From NCBI GenBank assembly GCA_012861695.1, contig JAAOOA010000101.1:660501-724500 (forward strand): a stretch of 64,000 nt of DNA, read 5' to 3'. The notes beneath the pieces were generated by a model that worked only from the letters and a program-made list of their open reading frames with translations, made no database searches and had not been told where the DNA came from. Shown piece by piece: positions 1 to 13,800 of this stretch (position 1 is the stretch's first letter; every line of letters begins with the position of its first letter). The translations under genes were made by a program, and so were the position numbers. The stretch is from Trematomus loennbergii (lineage: Eukaryota; Chordata; Actinopteri; Perciformes; Nototheniidae).

Positions 1-100
1 ACGCCTCCTTCGTCTCACAAAGCTACAACTGATTAGACAAATTCAACCTTCTGGACATTTACTGCCTCTTACTTCACCTCCTATGACCTTGTTATGCATC

Positions 101-536
101 CATTCACTCAGCCATTCACTCAGTCACTCACTCAGCCATTCACTCAGTCATTCACTCAGTCATTCACTCATCCATTCACTCAGTCATTCACTCAGTCATT
201 CACTCAGTCATTCACTCAGTCATTCACTCAGTCATTCACTCAGTCATTCACTCAGTCATTCACGCAGCCATTCACGCAGCCATTCACTCAGTCATTCACT
301 CAGTCATTCACTCAGTCATTCACTCAGTCATTCACTCAGTCATTCACTCAGTCATTCACTCAGTCATTCACTCAGTCATTCACTCACCCATTCACGCAGC
401 CATTCACGCAGCCATTCACGCAGCCATTCACGCAGCCATTCACTCAGCCATTCACTCAGCCATTCACTCAGCCATTCACTCAGCCATTCACTCAGCCATT
501 CACTCAGCCATTCACTCAGCCATTCACTCAGCCATT
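101..536. repeat. 12-bp tandem repeat (CATTCACTCAGY)
   Basis: About 36 tandem copies of a 12-bp unit, CATTCACTCAGT and its variants CATTCACTCAGC and CATTCACGCAGC. Variants are grouped: T-ending units dominate the first two thirds, CACGCAGC units form a block near 400-440, and CACTCAGC units fill the end, which suggests local unit-by-unit amplification. Two frames are open because 12 is a multiple of 3, but the product would be a pure repeat, so no gene is called. It lies in what should be INTS6 intron 5. Confidence 0.95.
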
Positions 537-540
537 TCTA

Positions 541-1663
541 AAGGCTGTGGCTTTGTGTCATCAGCAGTAATCAACTGTGGACTGTCAGTGACAATGGAGC
601 TGTGTCATGTTCTGCATTCAGCCCCACTGACTGCTGCACACTGAAGCTTTGGTGTGCTCTGCTCTCACTGTGAGTGTGTGTGTGTGTGCGAGTGTGAGTG
701 TGTTTAAATCTTAACCTGCCATCAGTATCATTCTAGTGTGTTCCTCCTGCCAGCTGCTTTCACAACCAGGCAGCATGAGGACAGGAGACAGGAGGTGTTA
801 GAAGTCTCCTTCTATAAGCAGTAACCTTTAAAAATGGCAACCAGATATCAGCTTTTGTATGGAACTCAAAATATGTTTTATTTAAGCCACCCTATATTAC
901 CAGTAAATACGATTGTATGCAGTATTAAGTTAGCTCTATAAGGAAAATGTGACATAAAATAAAATCTTGTGATACTTGTGATGTGATCAAACTCTGTATA
1001 TAAACATCTTTCACTGTCATTATGTATATTTTTTGTTGAATATTCCCCCCACCCGCCCCCTTTTTTTTTTTATAAAACAGAACCATGGTCGATTGAAGTA
1101 CAACCAGGGTATATGCAGGAATCCTGAAGTCAGATGTAATACCTTTTAAGACCTTTTTTAAGACCCTTTCCATACATTTTAAGACCTCATCGCCACTTGG
1201 AGTTCTAACCGGTTACCTTGGTGACACACTTTACCTCACATTGACTATATTCAGTATTGATTGTCCTTCCTCCTTATCTTCCAACCATTTGGACGCAGAC
1301 TTGCATTTCCCCATAACCATGTTGCTTAACAACCGGCGTAAACGGACCTTCGTGCGCTATCAAGCAGTGAGCGTGCGATGTCCTGTTCAGATGACGTCAC
1401 ATCCAACGGGATGCCATAAATAAACTACACAGAATCACACTACACACCTACGCAATGATTACATTCAGGCACACTGTAGAATACCTCTTTGGGCAATTTA
1501 TATACTTATTGGAAACAAGCTACAAAATGTAATACCTTGGAAAATGCCGTTTAATACTTTTTAATACTTTTTAATAGCCTTCATTTTCACTAAATTGATT
1601 TATCAACTTTTAATACTTTTTAAGACCCCGCGGACACCCTGAATGTTATTTAAAACTAGAAGG
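541..1663. other. INTS6 intron 5, no gene seen
   Basis: A short TG tract lies near 671-690 and a homopolymer C/T stretch near 1045-1070. Around 1140-1640 there are repeated phrases of the type 'taatactttttaag', which look like a decayed repeat. I searched the minus strand for the next INTS6 exon and did not find it. Confidence 0.5.
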
Positions 1664-1877
1664 TAGGGCTGTGCGATTATGGAAAAAATCATAATCACGA
1701 TTATTTTGGTCAATAATTGATTTCACGATTATTACAAACGATTATCCATTTACTTTGAAAACATCCATTTATTGAAAAAAATGTTTTGAACAGTATGTTT
1801 TGAACAGTTGATTACCCTGAACTTTAAGTATAATTCAACTGAAAAACCAACAAAAAATTATTAAAAAAAATAATAAT

Positions 1878-1909
<32 letters not shown>

Positions 1910-2007
1910 AAAAATAATAATCGTTTTATTTCGATTACGTTGTTTTCGTAATCGTTGCAAGCCAAAATCATAATTGCGATTAAAATACGATTAATTGCAC
2001 AGCCCTA
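1664..2007. mobile_element. hAT-like MITE, copy A
   Basis: This 344-bp element starts TAGGGCTGTGCGATTA and ends in the inverted form TTAATTGCACAGCCCTA. It is flanked by a perfect 8-bp target duplication, CTAGAAGG, at 1656-1663 and 2008-2015. The interior is AT-rich with ATTATTTT and T runs and has no coding capacity. An 8-bp duplication with terminal inverted repeats is the hAT superfamily signature. Copies B and C lie at 6636 and 10761. Confidence 0.9.
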
Positions 2008-3435
2008 CTAGAAGGTACAATCGTGGACTAAGGGGGAACATTTGAGTTCTCTAACCTAAATCAACAGTTACTCCTGAAGGGCTCTTGAGAGAAGCTCTGC
2101 ACCTCTTCAGCTCCATCAGACCTGCTCAGTGATTAGATAAGAGCTCGCTGTGTTTGTACGAGCGTCTCCGCCTGTAAACACGAGCTACTCTGAATGCTGA
2201 GTGAGGAACAGCTGCCGAGGATCCTTCACTACGTTTGTTCTCTCAGAATCTTTTTTATCCAGATCCATTATTCTCTTTATTCATTGTATTTATAGAGATG
2301 AATCATCAAATGTGCTTTTATATCTGCTGTTGCTCAGACTTGCTCCACTGGGCTCTGCTAGAGAACTGCCCAGAGAATGATGTCTATGATGTTTTCTATT
2401 TACAAATAATTAGCTGTCCTTTGTGAACAAGTAATTTAATATTCTGGCGTACACATGATCAACAAATATTGCCTAAGCTGTCGTCTCTTTATGTACGCCA
2501 GCTGTCTGATGGTTGAAACAGACGCTGGGTTTCCCCCGGTCTCATGCAGCCTGAGAGGAAACTGCCACAGGGAATTACATTTAAGAACAATTTAAAGTGC
2601 ATTTTCTTCTGCTATCTAGATCTGTTTGACGTTAACGAGCGAGGACTGGTAAAGATTCATCAAAAAAAACGTTTTAAGACTTTACAAAGCCATCCCATTT
2701 GCCCATATCCTGGCATTTGTATGACTTTTGAAGGATTTAGCAAGTAACACAACGTATAGCCGTTTTTTCATATTATTGATTACAATGCCTTTTAAGACTG
2801 AGTTGACTCTCTGCCAGGCTTACGCATATTTTTTAAATGCAATTTTAAGATGTTTAATAAACTAAACCAGGTAAGTTGTGTGTGTTTAAACTAGCAAGAG
2901 AGAAAAGAGAGTGTGTGTTCATACAAAATAAGTAACTATGTATTTATAAAACTTAATCTGTGACTACAACCTGCAAATCATCTTTGTTCACGGCACAGGA
3001 CGGTTTCTCAACAACTGTTCATCTGAGCGACCGCACACTTTGCAGGCATGATGTCGTTTTAATACAAATGATAGTCTTTTATTAATATTATTGAATGCAA
3101 TGCCTTCTCCAGACTGAGTTGGCTCTCTGCCAGGCTTACGCATATTTTTTAAATGCAATTTTAAGATGTTTAATAAACTAAACCAGGTAAGCTGTGTGTG
3201 TTTAAACTAGCAAGTGCAACTAAGGGAGAAAAGAGAGAGTGTGTGTTCATACAAAATGAGTTGCTATGAATTTAATAAACTGCTAATCTGCATCAACTGT
3301 TCATCTGAGCGACTGCACACTTTGCACACTCAGTTAGCAAGCTCAGTGTCGAATGCAAACATTTTTGCACGAGTGGTTATCACCTCCTGAAGCCGAGCAA
3401 TCAGTGCATCTTCCACTGCAAATGTTAACCAAAAA
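2008..3435. other. INTS6 intron 5 with a ~316-bp tandem duplication
   Basis: No gene is seen. Segments 2786-3045 and 3101-3326 are diverged copies of one sequence about 316 bp apart. Both share the run from GACTGAGTTG through 'taaactaaaccagg' to 'catctgagcga' and 'gcacactttgca'. This is an imperfect two-copy tandem duplication, possibly of a decayed transposon. Confidence 0.6.
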
Positions 3436-4839
3436 CAGGGTTCTTACACCTTTTCCAAAGTCAAATTCAAGCACTTTTCAAGCATTTTCAAGGTGCATTT
3501 TCAAGCTTTTCAAGCATCTTACAGCTGTTGTAAATTACATATTTATATACACATACTTATACTCAAATGATTATTTCCCTACCTCACATTAAATCATGTT
3601 CTTTATGCTATAAACAACCAAATGTGTGTTTCATAATAGCATTCTACATGAGGATGAACAATTTAAATTTTTAGAAAAGAAAACTAAGTTTAATATTTCA
3701 AAATGAGTGACCCATCTGTACGTAGACTGGGCATCCCATATAACCTGGCTGAGCCAATATAAAACAATCAGCCAAATAACTTTTCAATACTATTTTTGAG
3801 GTACTTTTAGGTTGGCAGTAAACACAAGTCAGAGGTAAATGGGTACTTTTACTCCACTACATGTATTTAATACCTTTAGTTACTTTACAGATGTGGATGA
3901 ATGATGTGAAATATAATCAAGTGTTAAATCAGACTTTAGTTCCACCTGGAGTAAATTCACAAGCTACCCTGCAGTATACAAAGTCATTCAAACTAGCTGC
4001 ACCTTTACCAGCTTTGAGAACACTTTAATGATCAATCATTATAAAACATATCATATACAATTATTAGGGATGCTCCGATCGCCAATTTTGGGGCCGATCG
4101 CCGGAATCAGCTTGTTCCAGAGGTAGATAAAATAGCTAAGTGTGTTAGGTCTAACTCTTAATGTGTGTTCTGCTCCGCTCACCGGTCCGTCACAGCGGGT
4201 GGAGCTGCAGGATTTCTGCTTCACACACACGTTGCATACCGCTATTTTATTGTCATTTTCGGACACTTAAAATACTGCCAGACTAGTGAAGCCATTTTGG
4301 CGAGCTTGTTTTGCCGCGCACAGAGAAAAGTGTCATGTATTTTACATGCAACGATAGCCTAATCTAAAATGCTCTACTCTGGCGTACCTTTCGTGTGGTG
4401 TGTGGCGTCAGCGCAGACTCTCGCATCGTTATTGTTGCACACTTTGCAGGAGGCTACTCTTGGGCTTGACCCTCGTCTTAGCCATGGCTTGTATTTGTCT
4501 TCTGCTAGCCAACGCTCGTTGAAACGGCAACCTCCTGGCATACTGTCATCTATCACTCTCATCAGAATGCCCAGGTCACACACGTAACAAAAACACTTGC
4601 CGGTCACGCGCATTGCGCGGGAAGGCCGGAGCGGAGCTGTTTTATGTAAAAGCGAAGCAATTAAGCGCGCTCCGACTTCTTTATTTTCTTTTAATCTAAA
4701 AAGCGAAGCATTTACAATTTCAAGCACTTTATCCCAAATTCAAGCACCATTCCCAAAATTCAAGCACTTTTCAAACCTTGAAAACACCTCGTACAATTTC
4801 AAGCATTTTCAAGGATTTCCAGCACCCGTACGCACCCTG
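3436..4839. mobile_element. Composite hAT-like element with nested insertions
   Basis: The left end CAGGGTTCTTACACC and right end 'cccgtacgcaccctg' form imperfect inverted repeats, with shared internal motifs ('ttcaagcacttttcaa') near both ends. Flanks share CAAAAA, a probable degraded duplication. Inside are a fragment of the 'tacttttactccacta' family (about 3840-4030, the same sequence as in reverse at 33.3-33.5 kb) and part of another hAT-type element beginning TAGGGATGCTCCGATC near 4066. Its right end lies only 31 bp past the INTS6 exon 5 donor. Confidence 0.6.
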
Positions 4840-4870
4840 CAAAAAGCATCTCCTACGCTAGTCCACCTAC

Positions 4871-7800
4871 CTCCAGTGACCTCACACATGGGGGTGATGG
4901 GTGAGTCGTCGGGCGGGACCCCCCCCTGGGGCTCGGGCTCCACTGAGGCGTGGCCGGGGATCCTCAGCACCAGAGCGAACAGACGCTGGTCCCAGCGGAA
5001 CGGCTCCTTGGTCAGCTCACTTCCTGGGAGGGGGGTGGTGAGGGGCAGGTGGAGCTGGAGGAGGAAGGAGAATGTGGATTCATGTATATATTTAATATGT
5101 GTATATATAACTATAGAGAGGCGAAGTGGATGGACAGGTCTGTAAAGTTCTTAACAAATAATCTGAGGGGAATTTCTTGTTGTTTATTTTTAACTTGTGA
5201 TGTGTCATTTTGTAAAGCACTTTATTATTATGATAATGTTCCTTTTAATTCATTTCTTATTTTAAAGTAACTTAAAGGTAGGGTAGGTAATTTTGGAGAA
5301 GCCAGCTCGAGTGCGCTAGAATTTGAAAATACACAACCGGAAAAAAACTCCCCCTTCCTTCAGACTTCCTTACAGAGCCCCTCCTCCAACACACACGAAA
5401 GCGCACATGACCAATGAGTGCACGAGAGATACGTTAGTGCACAGATGGAAGGCTGACAGGCAGGTAGGCCATCCAGTTATTTTAGCCGGGCCGGCTCAGA
5501 TGATTGGTCGTGCTTTTTACAGCGCTACGGCTTCCACAGATGACATTTTTTTATGTATTTATTTTCAAAGCATTTAATATATTCATTGCTATCGGGATGT
5601 TAAGAGCATTCCACGGAATATAACAAGTGTTTCTGAAGTGAATTACATACCCCACCTTTAAGTGTATATCATTTTATTTGTATCTTTGATTTAACTTTAA
5701 TTGTATTCATCTCTAATCTGTGTGAATCTGTTCTGTCCTGTTTTTCATCCTTACCCTGTGTTGCTGTTAAACTACTGAAATTCCCCACAGGGATTAATAA
5801 AGGTCCATCTTATCTTATCTTTTTGCACATAGCTCAACAACATGCAGTTTGCATCCAACGAGTTGACCTTATATTCACATATTAATTACAGTGTTAAATT
5901 GCAAATGTGAGGAAGTTGTAGTTTGTATAAATATGAACTTACACATGGTACAAGGTGTTTTGGTTACAGTTGTAATAAATCTTAAACACAGAAGTATAAA
6001 TATGTGCACAAAGCAGTGTAAGGTCGCTCAGTGTGACAATGAAACATGACTAAATATAGCGTGGAGCATACCGAGAGAATAAAATATGATCTGCTGCACA
6101 TACACGTTAAAATGTGACTTTACTATTTATAATGAGGTGGCTCTCCCTTTATTAACACCGGCTTGTTTTGACTGAACATGCTTTTGTTCTTGCTGGACTC
6201 TTGCTGGTTGTATCTTCATGGTTGATTGCACTTATGTAAAGCCTAATTGGATAAATTGTAAACTAAATTAAATGTAATTGTAATGAAATAGAGAATCAAT
6301 GAGGCTTTTGGTAACTACAACTGAACATATTGTTGCCATTTATAGCCATCTTATAATATGACTAGATAAGATACTTAGATTATTTAAGATGTGTTTATTA
6401 TGAGCTGCGTGTTTTACAAGGTAAAAAGTGGTTGAGGGGGGGAGTTACTTCGATATAAAATAATATGTATGTGATGTAACTAAAGCTATGAAACGCTGAC
6501 TCATACGATACAAAACAAAAGTTGCCACTGAAGGAAACCTGGCAACTGTTGATGAGCAGGATGTGTTTGGGGAATATTGACGAGTCCTAGTGCGTGTCCT
6601 TATTAATTAGGTATTTAATTAGCTAAGAAACAGATTAGGGCTGTGCAATTAATCGTATTTTAATCTCGATTACGATTTTGGCTTGCAAAGATTACGAAAA
6701 CAACATAATCGAAATAAAACGATTATTATTTTTATTAAAAAAAAGAAAAAATTTAAAAAAAAAATTTTTGGTTTTGTTTTTTTTTGTTTTTTCTGTTGAA
6801 TTATACTTAAAGTTCAGGGTAATCAACGGTTAAAAACGTACTGTTCACATTTTTGTTTCAATAAATGGATGTTTTCAAAGTAAATGGATAATCGTTTTTA
6901 ATAATCGTGATATCAATTATTGACCAAAATAATCGTGATTAGGATTTTTGCCATAATCGCACAGCCCTAAAACAGATCCTCCCATCTGATTATCTAACAT
7001 TTATACAGCAGAACTTGGGAGAAGATGTGCCATTACAACATGAAATTGTTATAGCAAGTCTGGGTTGCAATCATGAATACAAGAAGATCCAGAGATTTGT
7101 AATTATACATCAATTCACTTTTGTAGTAGGTGACTGCTTAAATGTTACTGTTATAATATCTTATGTTGTCATAGCGTGATCCCTTTACAGACATCCAACA
7201 TTTTCCTTTCAGACATGTCTTACGCATCCTGGACTTTTAAATAACTACCAGAAGAGCTGCAATTACAGTCAGACTTGCCCACCGAACGTCACTGTGATAA
7301 ATCCAGGCTGAAAGCAAGTTACAGAGGCTATAAATTAGACTGTGGCAGCAGAATCAAGGACTAACATTGTATGTGTTTGACGCCACCAAAGATTTACTTC
7401 TGAAGCTACAAATCTGACTACATGAGACCTCTCCATCTCACAGGGAGGAGCAGCACAACATGGATGATCACTTACAGATGGAGAGGCAGAAATAAATAAA
7501 CAATAAAAGGCAAGAAGATCTACTGAGTCACTGGGAGGACAGCTGAAACCACTAAAGAAATCATAGTGTTCATAGCCCTTAAAACTAAACGCAAACACGA
7601 CTGATCTTTGTAGTTCTTACTTATTTAGATTAATTTATAGGGGATCAGGGTAGTTGATTTATCCTTTGACATTTTCTCGGGAACTCACGCAGCGTCAGAA
7701 AATAAAACTCTCTCTTTTCCTCCGTACCCACATCTCTAAAAACGGGGCTACAACGGAGCTGATCCAGATTTGCGTCCGATATGACGTAATATCTGAAATG

Positions 7801-10800
7801 TGGACCCACGGCACTATCAGGAACGTTGCTATCAGAAACAATGCCCGACTGTTTTGGACGTAATATGGTCGGTGTTTACATTAGCATCGCTAACACTCAG
7901 AGCTAACCTGTACTGGAGAGCATGTGTGTGAAGAAGCAGGAAATAAAAAGGAACTCACCTTGTGGTATAACCGGCAAGAGAGAAAGCCTTTGAGCTCCAT
8001 ACTGTTTCAGAAAGAATCCTTGATAATCCATGATATGGCGTTTCATCACGGCAGTATTTAGTTTAGACAGTAGCTGCCGGGTCCCGCATGAGCTCAGACC
8101 CCTCCTTTTTATTTTATAAATTATTATTTTTTTTTTTAAAGCTTTATACCCCAAATCAGCACTTTAGAAACAGGAAGTGAAATAGAGGGATATGAGGCAT
8201 GGCTAGAATGGGTGATCTGTTTGGTATTTTGAGCAAAACACTTCATAGACGTGTTTTTAATATATTTGTATATATCTGAGACCTATGCTATTGCCTAAAA
8301 ATAGCATGATAGGTGACCTTTAAATGTGAGGAATTTCTGATTTTCTTATATTCGTTTTTAATCCATTACCTTTGGAGCTTTTAACAGTTTCAGGCAAGTT
8401 GGATATAAGACTTTTTGTTTAAAGGGGCCCTATAATGCTAATTTTACCGTTCGTATTTGTATTTAGTGTCTCTACTGGGACTTGTCTCCATGCTTTAATG
8501 TTCAAAAAGCTCTTTATTTTTCTCATACTGCCTGTGCTGCAGCACCTCTTTTCACCCTCTGTCTGAAACCAGAGCCCAGTCTGCTCTGATTGGTTAGCTG
8601 GCCGGCTCTGCTCTGATTGGTCAACCGCTTAGAGATGTCCCGCCCCTTAGCCTATTACGAACAATGTGTTGGAGTGCTAGCCAATAGAAGTGCGAGTGTT
8701 ACATAGTGATGTCATTAACTATTAACCTAAATAACACACACTGTTGTAAAGGGAGAACCCCAAAACGCACAATTGGGCCTCTTTAACCTTAATTGTTTTG
8801 GATGAGTCGATGTATGTTACTGCGAGGGGGTTGATATGAAATAGTCCGAATAGCATTGATTTATAGGGGTGATTTATACATTAGCTATAACTTATAAGTT
8901 GTTCTGTGAATGTAATGTTAGCCTCCACAAAGACATGGAGGGTTTGATCAAGAAATGGATGCTTGTGTTAATTAAACATTGCCGTGTGATCAGACTCCAG
9001 ATGTTTGCTGACCTCGTCTTGGACTCCTCCGCCGCTCGTCAACTTGTTTCCGTCGGTGATGGCGATAATGATGGCGGGTTCGAGGAAAAAAGGATTCCTT
9101 CCCTGCGGAGACAAAAAAAAGAGACATTAACAATTAATTGAACTACTAAACCACATCAAGGTTCAAGGCTTTTATTGGTCATGCGTACATAGCTACAGTC
9201 AAGGGTGTAACTTTGGCTTGAGAAGTGGGGGGGACACAAAACAGGGGGTCCTCCGCAATTAAACATTTTCCCGATTTAATTTAAGAGATTTATGGATACA
9301 GCTCTCAACACTCATGAAACAGAACTGTATAGCTATTTCAATAATCAAAAAACCATTAAAATATGATCACAACCAATAACACATATTTGATAAATGCATA
9401 TTTTACTAATCACTCTCCTTTTAAACTGTGTTTTTGATTTTTTTACTGACCTATAGTACCACATTGGGACTAGGCCTAAATAGATGGAGATATTTGTTTA
9501 CATGTATGACCATTCCCTTTGAGACCCACTGAGATACTTAGACTAAAGTTTACAATCTAATCCCTCAGAGAGTCCTTTACCTCCCTGAGCTGACGTTATC
9601 TCAGCCTCTCAGTCCGACAGGAGAGAGCTCTCCCTCTCCTTACTGTTGAAACAGCTTCTAATCTCCGTTAGCTCCGAGCTAGCACCAGATGCTAACAACA
9701 ACCCCCGTAACTCTCTCTGTCTCTCTCTCTCTCTGTCTATCTCCGTCTCTCTCCGTCTCTCTCTGTCTCTCTATCTCTCTCTCCGTCTCTCTCTGTCTCT
9801 CTATCTCTCTCTCTGTCTCTCTCTGTCTCTCTCTGTCTCTCTCTATCTCTCTCTCTCTCTGTCTCTCTGTCTCTCTCTGTCTCTCTCTGTCTCTCTCTAT
9901 CTCTCTATCTCTCTGTCTCTCTCTGTCTCTCCGTCTCTCTCTCTGTCTCTCTCTCTGTCTCTCTCTATCTCTCTGTCTCTGTCTCTCTCTCTGTCTCTCT
10001 CTGTCTCTCTCTATCTCTCTATCTCTCTCTGTCTCTCTCTGTCTCTCTCCGTCTCTCTTCTGTCTCTCTCTGTCTCTCTCTCTGTCTCTCTCTCTGTCTC
10101 TCTCTCTGTCTCTCTCTGTCTCTCTCTGTGTCTCTCTCTCTCTCTCTCTCTCTGTCTCTATCTCTCTCTCTCTCTCTCTGTCTCTCTCTGTCTCTCTCTC
10201 TATCTCTGTGTCTCTCTCTGTCTCTCTCTCTGTCTCTCTCTGTCTCTCTCTGTCTCTCTCTCTCTGTCTGTCTATCTCCGTCTCTCTCTGTCTCTCTATA
10301 TCTCTCTCTGTCTATATCTCTCTCTGTCTATATCTCTCTGTCACTGTCTCTCTATCTCTCTCTCACAAAATGTGCTCGTGCCACACACACAGACGCTCCT
10401 CCGTGACGATGACCGCTTGCGTAAAAAAATAAAACACATTTGAAAAGTGGGGGGGACACAAACGGGATTTTGAAAAGTGGGGGGGGACATGTCCCCCCTG
10501 TCCCCAGTGGAAATTACGCCGATGGCTACAGTGTAGTTATGACAATGAAAATCTTAGGTCACAGGCTCCTCCAACAGTGCAACACAATAAAACAGCAAGT
10601 TAATACAGAAAGAAAAATAGTAAAAAAGTGAAATAGTGGAATAAGAGTCTAAAATGATCAGAAAAAGACTTTGAGTGTGGAGCAAGATGCCTATTAGCAC
10701 TTGTATTTATACAGTGTTTACAGTATTTATAGCACTTGTAAGGCATGAATGAGCGCAGATTAGGGCTGCTCAATTAATCGTATTTTAATCGCGATTACGA

Positions 10801-13800
10801 TTACGGCATGCAACGATTACGAAAACAACGTAATCGAAATAAAATGATTATTTTTTTATTATTATTATTACTTTTTTTATAATTTTTTTTTTGGGTTTTC
10901 AGTTGAATTATACTTGAAGTTCAGGGTAATCAACTGTTAAAAACATACTGTTCAAATTTGTTTTCTCCAATAAATTGATGTTTTCAAAGTAAATGGATAA
11001 TCGTTTTTAATAATCGTGATATCAATTAATGACCCAAATAATCGAGATTATGATTTTGCCATAATTGAGCAGCCCTAGCGCAGATAGCGTATAATTATAT
11101 AACTTACAGGGGAGCTATTTAAAGTGAGCGGCTGGGTGAAATAGAGAACTTTAACTCAAGGGAATTATGAGCAGAAATAGTACCGTCTTCAGCACAGAGT
11201 CATTTCAAGTATTAGTGTTCCCTTTATTCCTCCTCTAATGGCAGAGTATATTACCTGAGGATCTGTGTGAGGCACGTCACAATATTTAACGACACTCATA
11301 GGATAAAGGTCATATAAAAGTGGAGCAGCTCTGCATTTATCAAATTTGTGATTGCTTAAGGTAAGTTAGATTCCAGATGCAATGCTGCTTCGAAGCTTAA
11401 TCAGGACCTACAAACCAAAATGTATTTTATTTACATTTCTTTATTAGTTCTCATTCCCTTTTGCTTTTCTATGTTACACATGCATTACTAATATACTTTT
11501 ATAAACACTTTATATTCATCCCTCTGTTGTGTGTTTTTTTTGTCTTGTAATTTTTTAGCACAACAATATCCTTCGGGATTAACAAGGGGCTATTTTTATT
11601 TTAACATACGTGGTAATTGGAGCTCCAGTCATCTGTAGCTGACTTCATATAGTTGTGTATATATAGTGAGCTGAAGCTAACTCCATCTAAAACAGCAGTT
11701 AGCCGCTAACACATCCCCGGATTGATGGAGATCCATTTCAATCCTGATCATCACCCACACTGACATCTCCACTCATATCTCCTCACTCTCCTTGTTTCCT
11801 TTCCTCTCCTCTACTTCCCTTCTCTCTGGATGAAACTGATCAGAGTCAGGATTAGCTCAGCTCTCCTCTCCTCTCTTCTCTCATCTCCTCTCTCCTTTCC
11901 TCTGGATGAAACTGATCATTGTCAGGATTAGCTCAGCTCTCCCTCTCCTTTCCTTTCCTCTCATCTCCTCTCTCCTTTCCTCTGGATGAAACTGATCATT
12001 GTCAGGATTAGCTCAGCTCTCCCCTCTCCTTTCCTTTCCTCTCATCTCCTCTCTCCTTCCCTTCTCTCTGGATGAAACTGATCATCGTCAGGATTAGCTC
12101 AGCTCAGCTCTCCTCTCTCCTTTCCTTTCCTTTCCTCTCATCTCCTCTCTCCTTCCCTTCTCTCTGGATGAAACTGATCATTGTCAGGATTAGCTCAGCT
12201 CTCCTCTCTCCTTTCCTTTCCTCTCATCTCCTCTCTCCTTCCCTTCTCTCTGGATGAAACTGATCATTGTCAGGATTAGCTCAGCTCTCCTCTCTCCTTT
12301 CCTTTCCTTTCCTCTCCTCTCCTTTCCTTCTCTCTGGATGAAACTGATCAGTGTCAGGATTAGCTCAGCTCTCCTCTCCTCTCTCCTCTCCTCTCTCCTT
12401 TCCTTTCCTCTGGATGAAACTGATAATTGTCAGGATTAGCTCAGCTCTCCTCTCTCTCCTTTCCTTTCCTCTCCTCTCCTTCCCTTCTCTCTGGATGAAA
12501 CTGATCAGTGTCAGGATTAGCTCCGCCTCCTCCCTCCTCCTCCCTGGGGAGAGTCCTCTCAGATGCCTGGCAACCTGCAGGGCTCTTTGTTAGCGAGGAG
12601 AGACACACTCCAGGGAAATATTAACTCCCCTTTGTCTCTCCCTCTCTAGCTCTCTGCAACACTGAACGTCTATGAGCACTTACCTACAGAGGGGTAAGGT
12701 AACTAAGTATATTAACTTGAGTACTGTAAAATGTTTAGGTACTTATTCCAAAAATGTTTATTTCAGTGGTGGAAGAAGTACTCAAGAATTTGCATCACAA
12801 TATACCTAAAGTACAGAAAGTACCATTTCTCGCAGAAGGCGGCGCGTGGTAGAATAAATGTACTTCATTACACAACTGTTACATTTGATGCTACTCATAC
12901 TCCTTTTACTTTCCTACAATTATCTTAAAGCTTCGGCTACTTTGCAGATTCATATTACTTATACAAAATGTAAATGAACTAATAAGTTATGATACATAAG
13001 TAGAAGTCAAATTAAAAAATTTAAAAAAATAAGCTTTACCAGCTGCAACATTAAAGAGATGTATTAACTATATTCAATAAGTAATTAGTACTTTAACCCT
13101 ATACTTAAAGTACATTTCCATGCTTATACGTTTGTAGTTTGACTTAAGTTAGATTTTAATGACTTTAACTTGTAACAGTATTTATTTTCTACACTCAGTG
13201 GTATGAGTACTTTCACTTAGGTCAAATATCTGAGTACTCTCTCATCCCTGCCCATAATATGAACTAAGTTGACTTTTCTATATGAATTAAATTAGTAAAA
13301 TTAGTTATTATATGAGGCACTTCAAACACAAAGTCAGTCATTCACTTTGATTCAAAGCTGTTAAAGTAAATCGAGAAAGAAAAGCCCATCAGAGGAAGTG
13401 TGTGTACTCCTCAGAGAGCGGATGAAACCTCTGACAGTTTCCACAGCTCAAAGAAACGAGCCGGCAGCCTCTCCGTGTAAACTTCAATCATTTTTACATC
13501 GTCCGGGTTCAGAGGAAATTTGGTTTATCACTTACATCCGCACCTCATGTCCTGCTTTAAACTCTAATCTATCTATCACTCTCAACAGTAGACCACTGCT
13601 CATAAAGTAAACTAATTGAAAAACCCTATCAAGAAATCTAAAACAGAAAGTGTTGGCATGCAGCCATGTAGCATTAAAGCAATGAATCATTATCATTGAA
13701 AATTAAGTGTTGATTTCTACAGTTTTATATTATTGAAAACGGAATAAATGTGGGTTTTGTTGGCTGGAAAATAAGAAATATTAAGATGATCATCACGTTT

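Larger units (their letters stand above)
9159..10640. repeat. Dispersed repeat split by an insertion
   Basis: The left piece 9159-9199 ('caaggcttttattggtcatg' to 'gctacagt') and right piece 10525-10640 ('gctacagtgtagttatgac' to 'aacacaataaaacag') together match the continuous copy at 46690-46830. The element at 9200-10524 separates them and duplicates GCTACAGT. Confidence 0.85.

Noticed and set aside
83..570. Ser/His/Leu and Phe/Thr/Gln repeat proteins
   Set aside because: Frames of the 12-bp tandem repeat, with no splice or start context.
1..4800. INTS6 exon 6 in the leftmost region
   Set aside because: I read the minus strand for the expected continuation and found no matching segment; it probably lies outside the window.
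5108..5125. Second copy of the 15217 foldback element (ATAGAGAGGCGAAGT)
   Set aside because: Only about 15 bases match the tip; too short to call an element.
9646..10443. 265-codon Ser/Leu protein
   Set aside because: A microsatellite frame inside a transposon.
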